Source of the DNA: Aphanomyces cochlioides | Taxonomy: Eukaryota; Oomycota; Saprolegniomycetes; Saprolegniales; Verrucalvaceae | Length of the DNA stretch: 64,000 nucleotides | NCBI GenBank assembly: GCA_019828595.1 | Contig: JAHQRK010000007.1 | Location: 1,550,001 to 1,614,000, forward strand | Reading direction: 5' to 3' | In this document: positions 48,801 through 61,157 of the stretch, in pieces | Layout of the letters: every line of letters starts with the position of its first letter | Numbering within the stretch: the first letter of the stretch is position 1 | Program-made: the position numbers and the translations under genes | Notes under the pieces: model-generated | What the model saw: the letters and a program-made list of their open reading frames with translations, nothing else | Databases searched by the model: none | What the model was told of the DNA's origin: nothing

Positions 48801-51800
48801 ATAATCAAGAGAGCCATGAGCTGCACAGCTCTATTGACGCAGATCTCGACATTGACCCAGAAGCAGGCGATGAATTTATGGCTGTAAAACCATGGATAGG
48901 GGCAATTGTTCCTCCATCTACGTTGCCTATTGTAGATAACACAATACCACCGGCAACAACTCTGGTACTTGAACATGTCCACGGGTAAAGTGACGGAGTA
49001 ACAATTTCATAAGTCCACTGACAATTTCAATTAGCTATCAAGCACAAAATGCTCTCAACAACGTTCGATATATTGAAAACAACCGCATAGTTTACCACGC
49101 AGCGGCTCTGGGCATTGTGTTTGATGCTAGCAGCAATTGCCAGTATTTTTTCGAGGTAGCCTGCTCGTCCAAGCATCTAACGGGCTAATTATCAAGGGGC
49201 ACGACGATGACATCGTCAGTTTGGGCCTACATCCCAATCGAAAGACTATTGCAACTGGTCAAATGGGCAAAATTCCAAAAATTCATGTGTGGGACGTGGG
49301 AAGCAATGGAAAGTACGTTAGTCTTTCTTGTTTGCAGGGTTTCCACAAAAGATCAGTGCCAGCCCTGAGCTTCTCTGCGGTATTCTCATTTTCCTGTACG
49401 AACATGAAACGGAACGTGATAGGATGGCACTACCTTAGCTTCTATTGGGAATGATGATGACCACAGTATTGCAATCTACAAGTGGAAAGAAGGTGTTCTT
49501 ATTGCATCATCAAAGGGCCTCCGTAACACCGTAAGCCTTTCAGTTCGTTTACTGAGGTTTGAACAATGATGATTAGATTATGGGAATTATTCACTTCCCT
49601 GCATCAAATGAATGGGTGTCGTTTGGGGACAAAACAATTACGTTTTGGAATGAGCAAGGACGAAATCTTAATGCAAAAAAGGCAATTTTGGGAAACGACG
49701 GCACAGCACAAATATTTTATTGTGCCATAACAATACCACCTTCCCATGGACAAAAGGCATCCACATTGATCGTTGGCACACATGACGGCTCTCTATACGT
49801 ATTCGAGAGCAGATCTATGTCCAAAACCTTGAAGGCCCACAAAGGCCCAGTGTATGCATTATATTCTTCAGGTAATTTGAGGCAAATAATACATTGTCTT
49901 AGTCTGATTTAGTCACCAAGATGGAGTGGATCAGTGGTGGTAAAGATGGGAAAATAATAATCTGGGACGCCAATTTCAGTCAAGTGCATAACTTTGATGT
50001 TGCGCCAAACTTAGGAAAGCTTTTATGCCTGCCTGAAGACAAAACAAAAAATCTTCAAAATATGTTTGCTATCCGCAGTGTTTGCTTCAGTGCCGACAAC
50101 ACGCGAATCCTTATCGGTACAATGGGTAGTGACATTTTACAGATGGATCGAATGGGCTCGAAAGCAACGAAGGTGACCCAAGGACACAGCCAAAATGAGG
50201 TAATATCATCGATTCTATAGTTTTGCACCGACACTATACTTAGCTTTGGGGCTTGGCAATCCATCCGCAACAACCTGAGTATTGCACTGTTGGTGATGAT
50301 AAAACACTTCGTGTTTGGAGTCTTGAACAGAAGACGCAGATGCGGTTGAAACCACTTGATTGTTTGGCACGTGCATGTGCTTATTCAAATTCCGCACCGT
50401 ATTGGATTGCTGTTGGATTTGGCGGTCGCATTGGAAAAGGCAAAACAAAAAACCCAAAGGAAGGAAGTTTGGTTGTGTTCACAGATGATGCAAAATTTGA
50501 TATTATCTTTGAAGATAAGCCATCCAAAGAATGGGTTTCAGAAATCAAATTTTCGCCGAACAATAAAATTTTGGCCGTCGGCAGTCACGACGATGCAATA
50601 TACTTGTATGACATTGATGGCAAATCTTTCAAAAAGAGGAAAATATTTCGTGGTCATCACAGTTATATTACCCACTTCGACTTTTCCAGTGACTCCAAGT
50701 TTCTGCAAAGTAATTGTGGTGCCTATGAACTGCTTTTTTCAGACACCTCAACCGGGAAACAAATTACATCAGCACGAAACATGAAAGATGTTGAGTGGAG
50801 TACATGGACATGCACTTTGGGCTGGCCTGTACAAGGAATTTGGCCAGCTTGTGCAGACGGAACAGACGTCAATACAGCTCATCGGTCCCACTCAAAGGAT
50901 CTTTTGATTACCGGTGATGATTTTGGTAAATTGAAATGCTTCAGATATCCTACAGTAGCCAAAAATAGTGTGTCCCATGCCTACTCTGGTCACTCCTCAC
51001 ACGTCACAAACGTGAGGTGGCTCCAAAATGATACCCGTGTCATCAGTACAGGTGGGCTGGATCGTACTGTAATGCAGTGGAAGCATGTGAAAATGGTGGA
51101 TGACCATCCTAACGTACAAATCACTGCTTCAGAAAACCCAGCTTCCAAAACTAAACAAGTTGACGAAGAAAGTGACATAGATGATGAGGTTTGATATACG
51201 GTCTACAGAGCGCTAACACATTGCTATAGTCTCCAAGCAATCAACTCAGGAATAGCCCGGATGAGCCAGAATTCTCAATAGACGCAGGCGATGAATTCAT
51301 GGCTATCAAGCCTTGGGTAGGGGCTATTGTGCCTCCAAGCAATCCGTTGAAAGAAAATTCTCGTGAGCCAGAGCTGAGTATATATTTGGAATGGTATGAT
51401 GGCTGCAACAATCCTCATAACAAGGCAAATAGGGTCTATGGCTATCAGAGTGAATTATCCAGGAATAATTTGAGGTACAATGCTGATGGGCATATTGTCT
51501 ACCACGCGGCTGCAGTGGGGATAATACACAACTGTGAAACGAACACGCAAAAGGTGCTTACGGATATTGTCGTTGTAGTAACTTGGCATAGCACCACTTG
51601 GGGCATTCAGATGACATCTTGTGTTTAGCTACTTCGCCCTCCGGACTATTTGTTGCAACAGGAGAAAGGGGTAAAAAACCTTCGGTATGATATCCCAATT
51701 GATTTGTCCTGTATTGTGTCATAGATCCGGGTGTGGGATGCCAAGACAGGGACTCTTTTGTCCACAATGCACGGATTTCATTCAAGAGGAGTTACTGATC

Positions 51801-53460
51801 TGGTTTTCGGCTATGATGAGAAAACCATTGCAAGTGTCGGTATGGATGACGATCACAGTTTAGCCATATGGGAGGACAAGGGTGGAGCGTGGAGCAAGAA
51901 TCACCTCATGACTTCATCAAAAGGGGACAAGAACACCAATTTATTTGCCATCGCGCTTCCTGGGATGTTCGTTACTGGCGGTGTGAAGCACATATTGTTT
52001 TGGGCACTCCAAGGAAAATCACTGTCACACTCTAAAGGTCAATTTCGAAAATCCGCCACACTGCAAGCATTGCTTTGTGCATGTCCATTCAACGAGGGTA
52101 CAACTTTGACTGGTGGTGAAAACGGAGATTTGTACCAATGGACTGGGAACACCGTGACAAAGAGTGTAAAAGCTCATAGCAGCTCCCTAACCGCTCTCAT
52201 TTCCATTCAAACAGAGAAATCATATATTGTTGTATCAGGCGGCAAGGATGGCAAAGTATGCGTCTGGGACAAGTCATTGCAGCAAACGAGTACATTTTCA
52301 ATCGAAGCGTTCGTTAATTTAAGTACAATACGAGCCAAGACAGTTAACAGCGTGGCTGTTGATGGCTCACTTACACGGATATTGATTGGGACGTGCAGCA
52401 GTGATATATTTGAAGTTGATTTCGGCACTGGCCAGCCCACAAACTTTATTACGAGAGGACATTTTGCAGGAGAAACATGGGGACTAGCTGTTCACCCAAT
52501 GGACTCGTCAATTTTCTTAACGGTTGGTGACGACAAAATCGCACGGCTTTACGACAGACAAGCCAAAAAGTCGACAATCCTCATGGAATTGGTTGAAATG
52601 GCGCGTGCTGTGGCAATTTCTCCAGATGGAAAATTGGTAGCAATTGGTTATGGTGGTGAATTAGGACGAGGCAAGAAAAGGGTGAACAAAATCGGCTGGA
52701 TTGGGTTCTATGAATTATCGTCGACAAATACAATATTTGAGCATCAGGCATCAAATGCTGCCATAAGGTACACGTATGTGCTTGCATGATCACCTCACAT
52801 GCGTTTCGTAGTGAAGTAAAGTTCTCTGCCTCAGGTAGCATGGCAGCGTTTGGGTCACATGATGCAAAAATATATCTGTACAAAATCGATAAAGCTCCGT
52901 CTCCCCCAGCTATTAGCAAATTTAAAGTGTTTGATGCTCACAAAAGCTACATAACACATATCGATTTTTCAAGGGATGACAAATATCTTCAGGTAGTTCA
53001 AAGTGCCACCATTTGCATTAGATCTCGTTGTAGTCAAATTGTGGTGGCTATGAGTTGTTATTTTGCGATACTCAAACAGGCAAACAAATCAAGTCAGCAA
53101 AAATGCTGAAGGACGTTATGTGGGATTCGTGGACATGTGCATTGGGCTGGCCCGTTCAAGGAATTTGGCCCGAATTTGCTGATGGCACTGACATCAATTG
53201 CGTGTGCGCATCGGCATCTCGAACTCTTATCACAACAGGCGACGACAGCTCCTGTGTCAAGGTCTTTCGATATCCTTGCCTGACCAAAGGAGTATGATGC
53301 TCATTTTACTTCACCATCTAACCCTCCGTAGGCAAAATTCATTGAAGGAAAAGGCCACAGCTCTCATGTAACAAATGTACGTTTCACTCGCGACGACAAG
53401 TACATCATCTCGATCGGTGGGAACGATCGCACTACCATGCAATGGAAATTGTCAGATTAA
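45817..53460 (+). CDS. EML5/6-type EF-hand, HELP and WD40 repeat microtubule-associated protein
   Basis: One gene of 19 exons, about 2,291 residues: 45817-46192, 46240-46271, 46318-46812, 46859-47742, 47784-48300, 48342-48563, 48602-48984, 49035-49155, 49197-49379, 49423-49530, 49577-49871, 49913-50199, 50244-51188, 51230-51553, 51592-51684, 51725-52767, 52812-52992, 53034-53291, 53332-53460. Residues 1-165 hold EF-hand-type helices (loop DMSDDNGLQLEE formed by exons 1/2). Three tandem units follow, each starting with a HELP motif (GDEFMAVKPWEGAIV near 46690, MAVKPWIGAIVPP near 48880, MAIKPWVGAIVPP near 51300) and then about 11-13 WD repeats (ASLGADDDHSLAVY, ELWGLAVHPS, GHSSHVTNVRW). This is the three-unit layout of EML5/EML6, which bind microtubules. 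The EF-hand start is an addition. Intron 5 is GC-AG. Confidence 0.92.
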
Positions 53461-53517
53461 TACATCTATTTTCAAATTATATATAGTACACAACAAAGAG
53501 GCAATTCAAGCAGCATA

Positions 53518-55031
53518 TTAATTGCAAAATACATTGTTGGAACGTGTCTCAACCACAGGTAAAGGGTACCATTCGTCATTTGTGGTGGCACGCACGTTGG
53601 CATTCAGTGACTCGATAGCCATTTGTAATTCCCGTGGCAAACAGACGTCCTGGTACTGGCGCTGCAACGCGCGATTCGTCCGGAGATACTCTTGCACGGC
53701 TTGAATTGCCAGTACTGTGAGAGATGGAGGGTCATATTGCATGGCAAACCGAAAGACATCACTGTTTCGTTCTTCGCCATTGGAGCCCCCGAAGACAAAG
53801 ATGGAAGATCCCCATACTGTGCTTGTGTGAAAATCTCGTGCATCTGGCGCATTCGTGTCGTCTTCCTATATTCAAGTTGTCACGAACGTATCAAATAGTG
53901 GAGTGCTTACCAGACGAGACCATGTAGATGAATCCACATCGAATTGACACAATTCATTCATTCGGATCTACAATCGAGAAATTCATAACTTGAATTTGAT
54001 GTCTTGAATCGTACCCCAGATTCGTCGCGTCCACCGAACATGATGAAACGTGGTGACGACGCAGTTGGAGCGAAGAAGGAAACTGTGTGGGCTATGCGGG
54101 ACCGGGGGATGTCGCCTTGGCATGTAACTGGACTCCACGTTGCTGTCAAAGTGTCGTATTTGAACATGTCGATGTTGCCTTTAGGTGGGTCGTAGAGCCC
54201 ACCACCAATGATATACATGGCCGAGCCCACTACAACGGCTTGGTGTTTGTATCGAGGTGAAGGTTTTGGCCCATGGGTGACCATGCACGTCCAAGTGTGC
54301 TGCAGCTCGTCAAAAACGTACATGTCGTTGACGTAGATGTGTCCTGAGGTGCCTCCGAATAAGTAGAGCTTGTTGTCAATTGCAACTAGGCTCTGGCCGT
54401 AGCCAGGTGGAGGATGCGTTCCAGAGGTAGGGACGACACTCCATTCGTGAGTGACAAGGCAATACTGAAGCAATTTTCCCATGTTCGTTTGGCCCCAATG
54501 TGGTCCAGATCCACCAAACAAGTACAACTTTGTCTGGTCGGTCGAAGCACACCATGCATGCGAAGCTCGGCCATCTACCACAATCGTTAGATACGTGCAC
54601 ATCCAGCAGTCCTCACATACCTGGCACGATACCACCTTTATGCTCAAGCTTTGTCCAGTGATGATGCACCAAGTTGAATGCATAGAGGTCATTGTGGCAA
54701 TTTCCTTCATTGTATCCGCCAAAGACATACATGACGCCATTCACTACAGCAATTCATCAATGTACCATACCAGCCACTGAAGACGTACCAACTACAGATG
54801 AATGACCACTGCGGACGGGTGGTTTGGTGCCCGATACTTGCAGCTTCGTCCAGTCGGTTTCTGAATTTCGTTGAGACGACATCACATCGGGCCAATCTTA
54901 CCTTCGACCGGATCCAACTCGAAGTCATCATCAGGGTGGCCATAGCTAAAGCTCAAGCCGAGACGCCTAGCCAGGCTCGAATGCGCCCATCGAGGGCTGT
55001 TCTTGATGAGCTTGAGCAAGTCGTCGAACAT
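53518..55031 (-). CDS. Kelch-repeat protein
   Basis: Six exons (55031-54902, 54860-54789, 54743-54621, 54574-54015, 53967-53911, 53865-53518) give 429 residues. The first exon encodes MFDDLLKLIKNSPRWAHSSL and an acidic stretch; its donor GTAAGA splices into the first kelch repeat. Repeats carry the GG and spaced Tyr/Trp signatures: PPVRSGHSSVV with VMYVFGGYNEGN, KLYLFGGSGPHWGQ, NKLYLFGGTSGHIY, AMYIIGGGLYDPP, RFIMFGGRDESG and SSIFVFGGSNGEE, so six blades fit a beta-propeller. A helical C terminus follows (IQAVQEYLRTNRALQRQYQD). Most similar in plan to Rab9-kelch or KLHDC-type proteins, which act as protein adaptors. The partner is unknown. Confidence 0.85.
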
Positions 55032-55846
55032 GGCACAAAGTTTGGATCGTGAGCTGCCCTCTTCTCGAGTGTGTCGGTCAGTTACATTGTCGCACTGTAC
55101 GGCTCAAAATATCAACCAATCATGAGCGTCCATGCAGCAAGTACAGAAAGAGTTTCGTCAACTCTGGAGCCCCACATGCCAAAGGGTCGGCCGTTCTTGA
55201 AGCGAGGGAAACTGAAACGCTATCGCTCGCCTCAGGCATTGCGTGTGTCTTGCACTCAGCTTACTCGGACAGCGCCGGATCCTCTTGATCCCTCCAAGCA
55301 TAGCACGGCTTCGAGACTTGTTGAAGTTTGATAGTGTGACTCACGTCACGGATTGCGAGATTTCGTGGATATTTTGCGGATCACACTCAACAAGAACACA
55401 ACCGCCTTCGACTGTCGACATAGACAGACTCTGCTTTCCTTCCTGTACACTCATTGTGATAATCTTTGCAATTGCTGCGAGAGGAACATTCGACCACGAT
55501 CGTCTCGAGGTCGAAATAAATTTCGTTGAGATTCTCCATTTCAAAATTAGCCAATCATATCACAGAAAATACTTTTTGATTGGTCGACACACTTCAATTC
55601 CATTCATGTTCGTCAAAACTCCATCGACACTCGTGGTTGCCCAAGCAGTCTATTCATGCATCGCGTTGGACAACAGCGCCATTAATCCATCAAGCATTGA
55701 CTGCCAGCCGTTAAAAACAGTGTTGGTTGGACGTCGGGCTTCGGCGAAAAAGAAGAAAGGAATTCATTGTGTGGATTTATTGAAAGGTTTGATTGGCTAT
55801 TAATAATTGAAAATTGGACCAATCATACATTGGCATTTCATCAACG
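55032..55846. other. Intergenic region between kelch and pICln genes, with a 186-codon frame
   Basis: About 800 bp. A plus-strand frame at 55243-55803 is open for 186 codons but has no recognised motif and an odd hydrophobic composition; I do not call it a gene. CCAAT boxes occur at 55551-55555, 55579-55583 and 55792-55823. The left half is GC-richer and probably carries the kelch promoter. Confidence 0.35.
55792..55823. promoter_or_regulatory. Cluster of three CCAAT-type boxes before pICln
   Basis: ATTGG at 55792 and 55813 and CCAAT at 55819 lie 24-55 bp before the pICln ATG. The cluster resembles the pair before VPS13. NF-Y-type regulation is inferred. Confidence 0.35.
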
Positions 55847-56672
55847 ATGAACGCGCTCCATCTTGCAGACTGCGCATCGAATGGCGCGCCTATGCTGATT
55901 GACGATGAAGAGATCCTAGCGTCGTTTACGAATGTCCGTATGTTTACCAACACGTATGGTCCAGGCGAAGATGATTCCCCAGTCATGGATGCGAAAGGTA
56001 GCGGCAACCTCTACGTCACAACGAGGTACGAACTCAGCGAGCAACGAAAGATGAGAATGATCACGGGTTGATGTAGTCGTGTCGTCTGGGTGTTCAGTCA
56101 AAATGGCTCTGGCGTTGTTGGATATGCATGGGATATGACCTACTTGTCACTCCATGCTATTTCTCGAGATCTCAGTAGCTTTCCAGAACCATGCTTGTAT
56201 TGTCAGGTACTCCTGTTGATCGCAATTTCAATGCCCTCACCAGCATGCAGCTCGATGTGGAAGACGAAGTGAACGAGATTCGATTCGTTCCACAAGATCC
56301 TGAAAAGCAACGTACGCTTTCATCGTTATGGCGTTTCATGACATTTCCTAATAGTACAAGCACTGTTTGACGCGTTTTCAGAGTCTGCGGCACTCAACCC
56401 CGACGACGACGAAGGTTACACAAGCACTTTGATCGCCCTGTCTAATTATTTGGTCTAGATGATGAGCAACAAGGTGGTGATTGGATCTACAACGAAGAGG
56501 AAGTTTCCACTGGAGCTCGAGAGGTTGACACATTGCATGACAAGAGGCGAGTTGACAGTCGCATTAGGCTGCATTGGCGGCACACTTTGATTCGATTCTA
56601 CAAGTCGCGCCGTCGCTACAACAGCACGCCGATGGCCAATTTGATGATGCGGATGAAGATGAAATGTTGTGA
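55847..56672 (+). CDS. CLNS1A: pICln, methylosome subunit (CLNS1A)
   Basis: pICln presents Sm proteins to the PRMT5 methylosome during spliceosomal snRNP assembly in the cytosol. Six exons (55847-56025, 56077-56206, 56251-56311, 56355-56414, 56459-56523, 56568-56672) give 199 residues. The PH-like Voldacs domain spans about residues 20-110: GSGNLYVTTSRVVWVF, GYAWDMTYLSLHAISRD, VEDEVNEIRFVPQDPEK. An acidic loop (NPDDDEDDEQQGGDWIY) and the acidic end QFDDADEDEML follow, the end being a family hallmark that only appears after splicing exon 5 to exon 6. It ends 28 bp before the convergent RPN5 gene. Confidence 0.92.
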
Positions 56673-56700
56673 TGGATGTATTGCCATTTTATCATCAAGC

Positions 56701-58048
56701 TTATACTTTGTGGATCATGTTTTCTTTGTTGATGAGATGGCATGTCGTTTCGACCAAGCGCAACAGTTCCGAGATGTCGGCCGACCAGTGCGTAAGGAGT
56801 TCCTCAGGCGATTGCGGCTTGTGGAACGACACAATCTTGGCTGGTCGGTCAATCTTGGCATAGACAGATCCATTGCTGACCAAAGTCGAGATGCGCGTTT
56901 CCGTCAACTAGAGTCAAAAGTCAAATGTGAGTTGCATGGGAATATTGTACCTCTTCAGAGAGACCAAGCATGGAGGCCAAGTGTGGCAATCGAATGCGTT
57001 GATAGTGTTCTGCCACGACACGGATGTTATGCTCCGTCGTGCGTGTGTGCACATCGTCTAGCCATTGAGCTCCTTGCACAGGATGCTTGAAAATGGGATG
57101 ACTTGCAATGTCCCAATCGGCAATCGGCAATGGGAAAGAGATGATTTCCTTTGTGGTGAAGAGTTTCATGAGCGTGTCGAAAGCCGGCATGTCATGGCGA
57201 AGGGGTTCACGAGCGAGACGTTGGAGCATATCATGTTGGAGGTTCGAGTGAGGAGAAATAATCGCAAAGAGCATAGCGTGTTGCAAGGCATCACGCTTCT
57301 CCGCATCGGTGAGTGTCTTGGTGGAAAAGATGGACTGATAGTGGCGGCACAACTCGAGTGGGTTGTTCTCGTGCGTGTCGTATTCGATCATAAGCTTGTA
57401 AAACTTGATCTTGGCGGCTTCAAAGTTGTCCTCTTCCAAGACTCGGCGAAGGATCTTCTTGCTCAAGATGAACGCTCGCACGTAGTCTTTCTTGGCGAGT
57501 GTCAAGCGCACTTGTTCCAAGATAAACTCAGCCTTCTCCAATTTGGTCATCGCGCCGTATGTTTCGACATGCACTTCCTGCAAGATATCGGAAGCTTCGC
57601 TGATCAATCCATTCTTTTCTTTGATTTGACTCAGCATTTGAGTCAATTGCGCTCGCTCCTTTTCCAAAAAGATTCGCCCATCGGCCACTGTGCGCAGAGC
57701 TTGGATCAACTGCACTCGGATCTCTTCTGTCGGGCAGGAATCGATATACGTCATGGCAGTCGTGACGACCTTGCCAATCGCTTGACTCTTTTGTGCTCGA
57801 CGCTTACACAACAGAGTCACATGTTCCACGAGCAACGTGTATTGCTTGTGATCATGGAGCAACGACAAAACCTCAGCAACCAAAGTCGTGAGCGATGCCA
57901 AGTCATTGTGCAATCGACTGAGCTTTTCCAACGCCAGCAGGGCTTCCACTGCCCCTGCAATATCCCCTGAGGCAGCTTGCGCACGCGCTTTGGGAATCAA
58001 CGCAGCAGTCTCCGCGGAATGATCGCTCTTCTTCAACCCTTCTTCCAT
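56701..58048 (-). CDS. RPN5: 26S proteasome lid subunit RPN5 (PSMD12)
   Basis: Non-ATPase subunit of the 19S regulatory lid. Two exons (58048-56951 and 56907-56701) give 434 residues, close to the family's about 445-456. The N-terminal helical repeats include LLALEKLSRLHNDLASLTTL and LLCKRRAQKSQAIGKVV, and the conserved segment QEVHVETYGAMTKLEKAEFI is typical. The PCI domain is in the C-terminal third, completed by exon 2: GLSEELTETRISTLVSNGSV, YAKIDRPAKIVSF and the last helix ETTCHLINKENMIHKV. No key part is missing. Confidence 0.95.
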
Positions 58049-58133
58049 TGCTCTTTCGAGAGGATTTCTAGCCCCTCTTCCGGTTCCTCTGGAATTTATA
58101 AAATGAGATCATTCGATTTCAGAGGTAAAGATC

Positions 58134-58939
58134 ATGACCCGCGTTCTCATCCTTCCTGGCAATGGATGCACGCCCGTGGAATCCTGCAACTGGTATGGAT
58201 GGCTTGCTCAAGAGCTCCGCGCTCGTGGATGCGAAGTATGCTGCTCACCACGTCCGCTTTTCTTACCCACGACGAGTAGGTAGTATTGACCGACATGCCG
58301 GATCCGATGACAGCGCTGGAGTCCATTTGGCTTCCGCATGTTCGAGACGTCATGAAATGCGATGAGAACTCCGTAAGTATCATGCGCTCCTTCAAAACCT
58401 GCATCAATATGGCTTGTAGGTCATTGTTGGACATAGTTCAGGTGCTCAAGCTGCCATGCGGTATGCAGAAACGACTAAAGTAGCAGGTATATGACTTCGA
58501 AGATGGTTCTCTCGAGATCTACCTAGGACTTGTTCTTGTTTCAGCTTGCGTTACGGACCTCGGTAAATCGTGGACCACTCAAGACAGACGGAAGACTGTC
58601 GTGAATAGGAGACGAAAATGAGCGAGCGTCGAGGTACTATAATCGTCCATGGGCTTACGATAAAGTTCGCGAGAACGTCTCGTGGATCGTTCAATTTGGC
58701 TCTCCAGGTACGCTATTCTTTGCTTCTTCTCCTTGGACTTCTTCATCTAGACGATCGTTTTCTCCCGGCAGCTGAACAGCAACAAGTTGTGGAGGGACTG
58801 AAGGCGGAGTTCCATTTTCTCAAAGGTAATATTCGTTCGAACAGCTCTACGTCACGTCATTCGTTTAGGAAAGGATCATTACATGACAAGACGGGAGCCC
58901 TTGATCTTGCAAGCGCTCGTTGAGAAGCTTGGGCTTTGA
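58134..58939 (+). CDS. RBBP9/YdeN-type serine hydrolase, intact copy
   Basis: Small cytosolic alpha/beta hydrolase of the RBBP9 family. Seven exons (58134-58235, 58280-58372, 58420-58486, 58527-58562, 58609-58707, 58751-58825, 58869-58939) give 180 residues; human RBBP9 has 186. Landmarks are VLILPGNG, LTDMPDPMTALESIWLP, the nucleophile elbow VIVGHSSGAQAAMRYAE (Ser), SACVTDLGDENERAS, VSWIVQFGSPDDRFLP (Asp) and GKDHYMTRREPLIL (His), so the Ser-Asp-His triad is complete. The natural substrate is not known for the family. The start is the first ATG, directly before the first beta strand. It is divergent to RPN5, 85 bp apart. A damaged tandem copy follows. Confidence 0.9.
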
Positions 58940-59032
58940 AACAGAAATACTCGATCGTCATGCTGCCACGAATGAAGGGGTAGATTCGAACTTAACGAAA
59001 TATACTTTTGAAAGCCTGGCATTCTTGAGCAC

Positions 59033-59849
<817 letters not shown>

Positions 59850-60106
59850 CGAAGGTTGTATGCAGGACGCCTTCATGTTTCAAGACGCGATACAGCCAGA
59901 TAATTGTCTTCAAAGCACTTCATACTTCTCTCCGCCGCAGGACCACAGGCATACTCTCCTTCCACATGTGAAGCACAAGAGGTCTTTGTTCGTAGATTTA
60001 ACTTCGGTTTTGGCGCGCTATTGGCAGATATATTCATTATAAGAGGTTGATGAGTATATTAAATTAAACAGGTTTCAATTTCTCGACCATAGAAATTGTC
60101 GCCGAC

Positions 60107-60559
60107 ATGGATTCCCGTCCGCAGGCTCGATCAGGCATGTTGTATGGCTCTGGCCGCCCTGGCCTGGGAAGAAAGACCACAGATGCGTCGAATGCAACAT
60201 GCCAAAAATGCCTGAAGAAGGGACATTGGACGTTTGAATGCCAGAACAAAGCCGTGTATGTCAAACGGCCAAGTCGATCCAAGCAACTTACGAACCCCAA
60301 ATTGCGTCAGCCATTCAACACAGACAAGCCACCGGAACAAAGCGTCTTGGAAGTGTCAGGTGAAAAAGTCAAAGGAGACGACAAGCGCAAGAAGCGATCG
60401 AAGAAGAAAAAGCACGAGTCTGACTCTTCATCATCGTCTTCTTCGTCGTCAGATTCATCATCATCATCATCTGGATCTTCGTCAAGCTCTTCTTCCTCGT
60501 CGTCTTCATCATCCGAGACAGAGGGTGAAGATGAACGACCTCGAAAGAAACGAAAGTAG
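60107..60559 (+). CDS. ZCCHC10: ZCCHC10-like zinc knuckle protein
   Basis: Single-exon gene of 150 residues. The N-terminal segment GSGRPGLGRKTTDASNATCQ leads into a CCHC zinc knuckle CQKCLKKGHWTFEC (C-x2-C-x4-H-x4-C, residues 32-45), followed by YVKRPSRSKQLTNPKL. This order (knuckle, then Tyr-x-x-Arg-Pro-Ser-Arg) is characteristic of ZCCHC10. The rest is Lys-rich, then a long Ser tract with acidic residues and a basic end (RPRKKRK) that may be a nuclear signal. Such proteins bind RNA or act in splicing-related complexes; the exact job is unknown. The ATG follows a short AT-rich leader. Confidence 0.85.
   Translation: MDSRPQARSGMLYGSGRPGLGRKTTDASNATCQKCLKKGHWTFECQNKAVYVKRPSRSKQLTNPKLRQPFNTDKPPEQSVLEVSGEKVKGDDKRKKRSKKKKHESDSSSSSSSSSDSSSSSSGSSSSSSSSSSSSSETEGEDERPRKKRK
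60425..60515 (+). repeat. Serine-codon microsatellite within the ZCCHC10-like gene
   Basis: Run of TCA/TCT/TCG/TCC triplets encoding a poly-Ser tract of roughly 30 residues broken by a few Asp and Gly. Mixed codons suggest selection for Ser rather than a pure new expansion. Length may vary between strains. Confidence 0.75.
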
Positions 60560-61157
60560 ATCTAGCATGTGTCCAATATAATCCAAAGACTATTTTCATT
60601 TTGCCGTATTCGAGTGGACTATTTATACGAGATGTTGGATCTCAAGCAAACCCCACGATTGGATTACATTGTCGGAAGAACCTCTCATGGCCTCATCCCT
60701 TTCGCAGTTACTTCTGCACCTGCATAGTTTCAAAGCCATGAACGTTGATCCAGCAACTTTCGTCCTTTGACAAGATTTTTTCGAGAGTTACTCAGCGCCT
60801 TTGATTGAAAGCACTGCCCCATGCACTCAATTCTCCAAGCCCTTCGGCAGCACTTCGTAGATTGCATGCGACTGGGTTTCTTAGCCTCACTCTCTCCACA
60901 TGATATGGAAACGGCGGCGATTTCCTTGCACTCCGGACACGCCGCTTCATCCATGTTCACCTTGATGACAAAATCCTGTATAAATGAATATTGAATGAAT
61001 CACTTTTTTTTAATTATGTAATGTAATTAATTTCACTATGTGATCGTCACAGCAAGACACAAATAATAATCCGGAATTGAAATACCTTTGAAAATTAATA
61101 CTATTTTATCCTTTGTGGGGTTCTTATTGCGAGAAAGAAGCCCAAGCCGATCTTAAG
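60560..61157. other. Intergenic region with a possible Cys-rich frame on the minus strand
   Basis: About 600 bp between two plus-strand genes. The right part 60980-61110 is very AT-rich and lies before PSMB4. The only frame worth noting is the minus-strand one at 60730-60960, listed separately. Confidence 0.35.
60730..60960 (-). CDS. Possible small Cys-rich protein (76 residues)
   Basis: Open frame with MDEAACPECKEIAAVSISC near the start, then a cluster TKCCRRAWRIECMGQCF. Seven Cys include CxxC and CC pairs, which is unlikely in random sequence and suggests metal binding or disulphides. A TATACAG acceptor-like sequence 24 bp upstream may mean this is the last exon of a longer gene, but no first exon is visible in the AT-rich stretch. 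No family is recognised. Confidence 0.35.
   Translation of the reverse strand: MNMDEAACPECKEIAAVSISCGESEAKKPSRMQSTKCCRRAWRIECMGQCFQSKALSNSRKNLVKGRKLLDQRSWL

Noticed and set aside
46925..51194. Several separate WD40 genes
   Set aside because: Frames between 45817 and 53460 join through short introns with matching phases, and the units follow the EML5/6 order, so they are one gene.
54789..54882. ATG at 54882 as start of the kelch gene (MSSQRNSETDW)
   Set aside because: An upstream exon (55031-54902) with a GTAAGA donor and matching phase gives a better N terminus; the ATG then falls inside the intron.
55243..55803. Plus-strand frame of 186 codons
   Set aside because: Long, but no motif; hydrophobic stretches and Cys are scattered as in random sequence, and it runs into the pICln promoter. 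Kept only as a note.
58984..59032. Second RBBP9-type copy as a working gene
   Set aside because: Two frame faults and a missing splice acceptor relative to the intact copy make a working product unlikely from this sequence.
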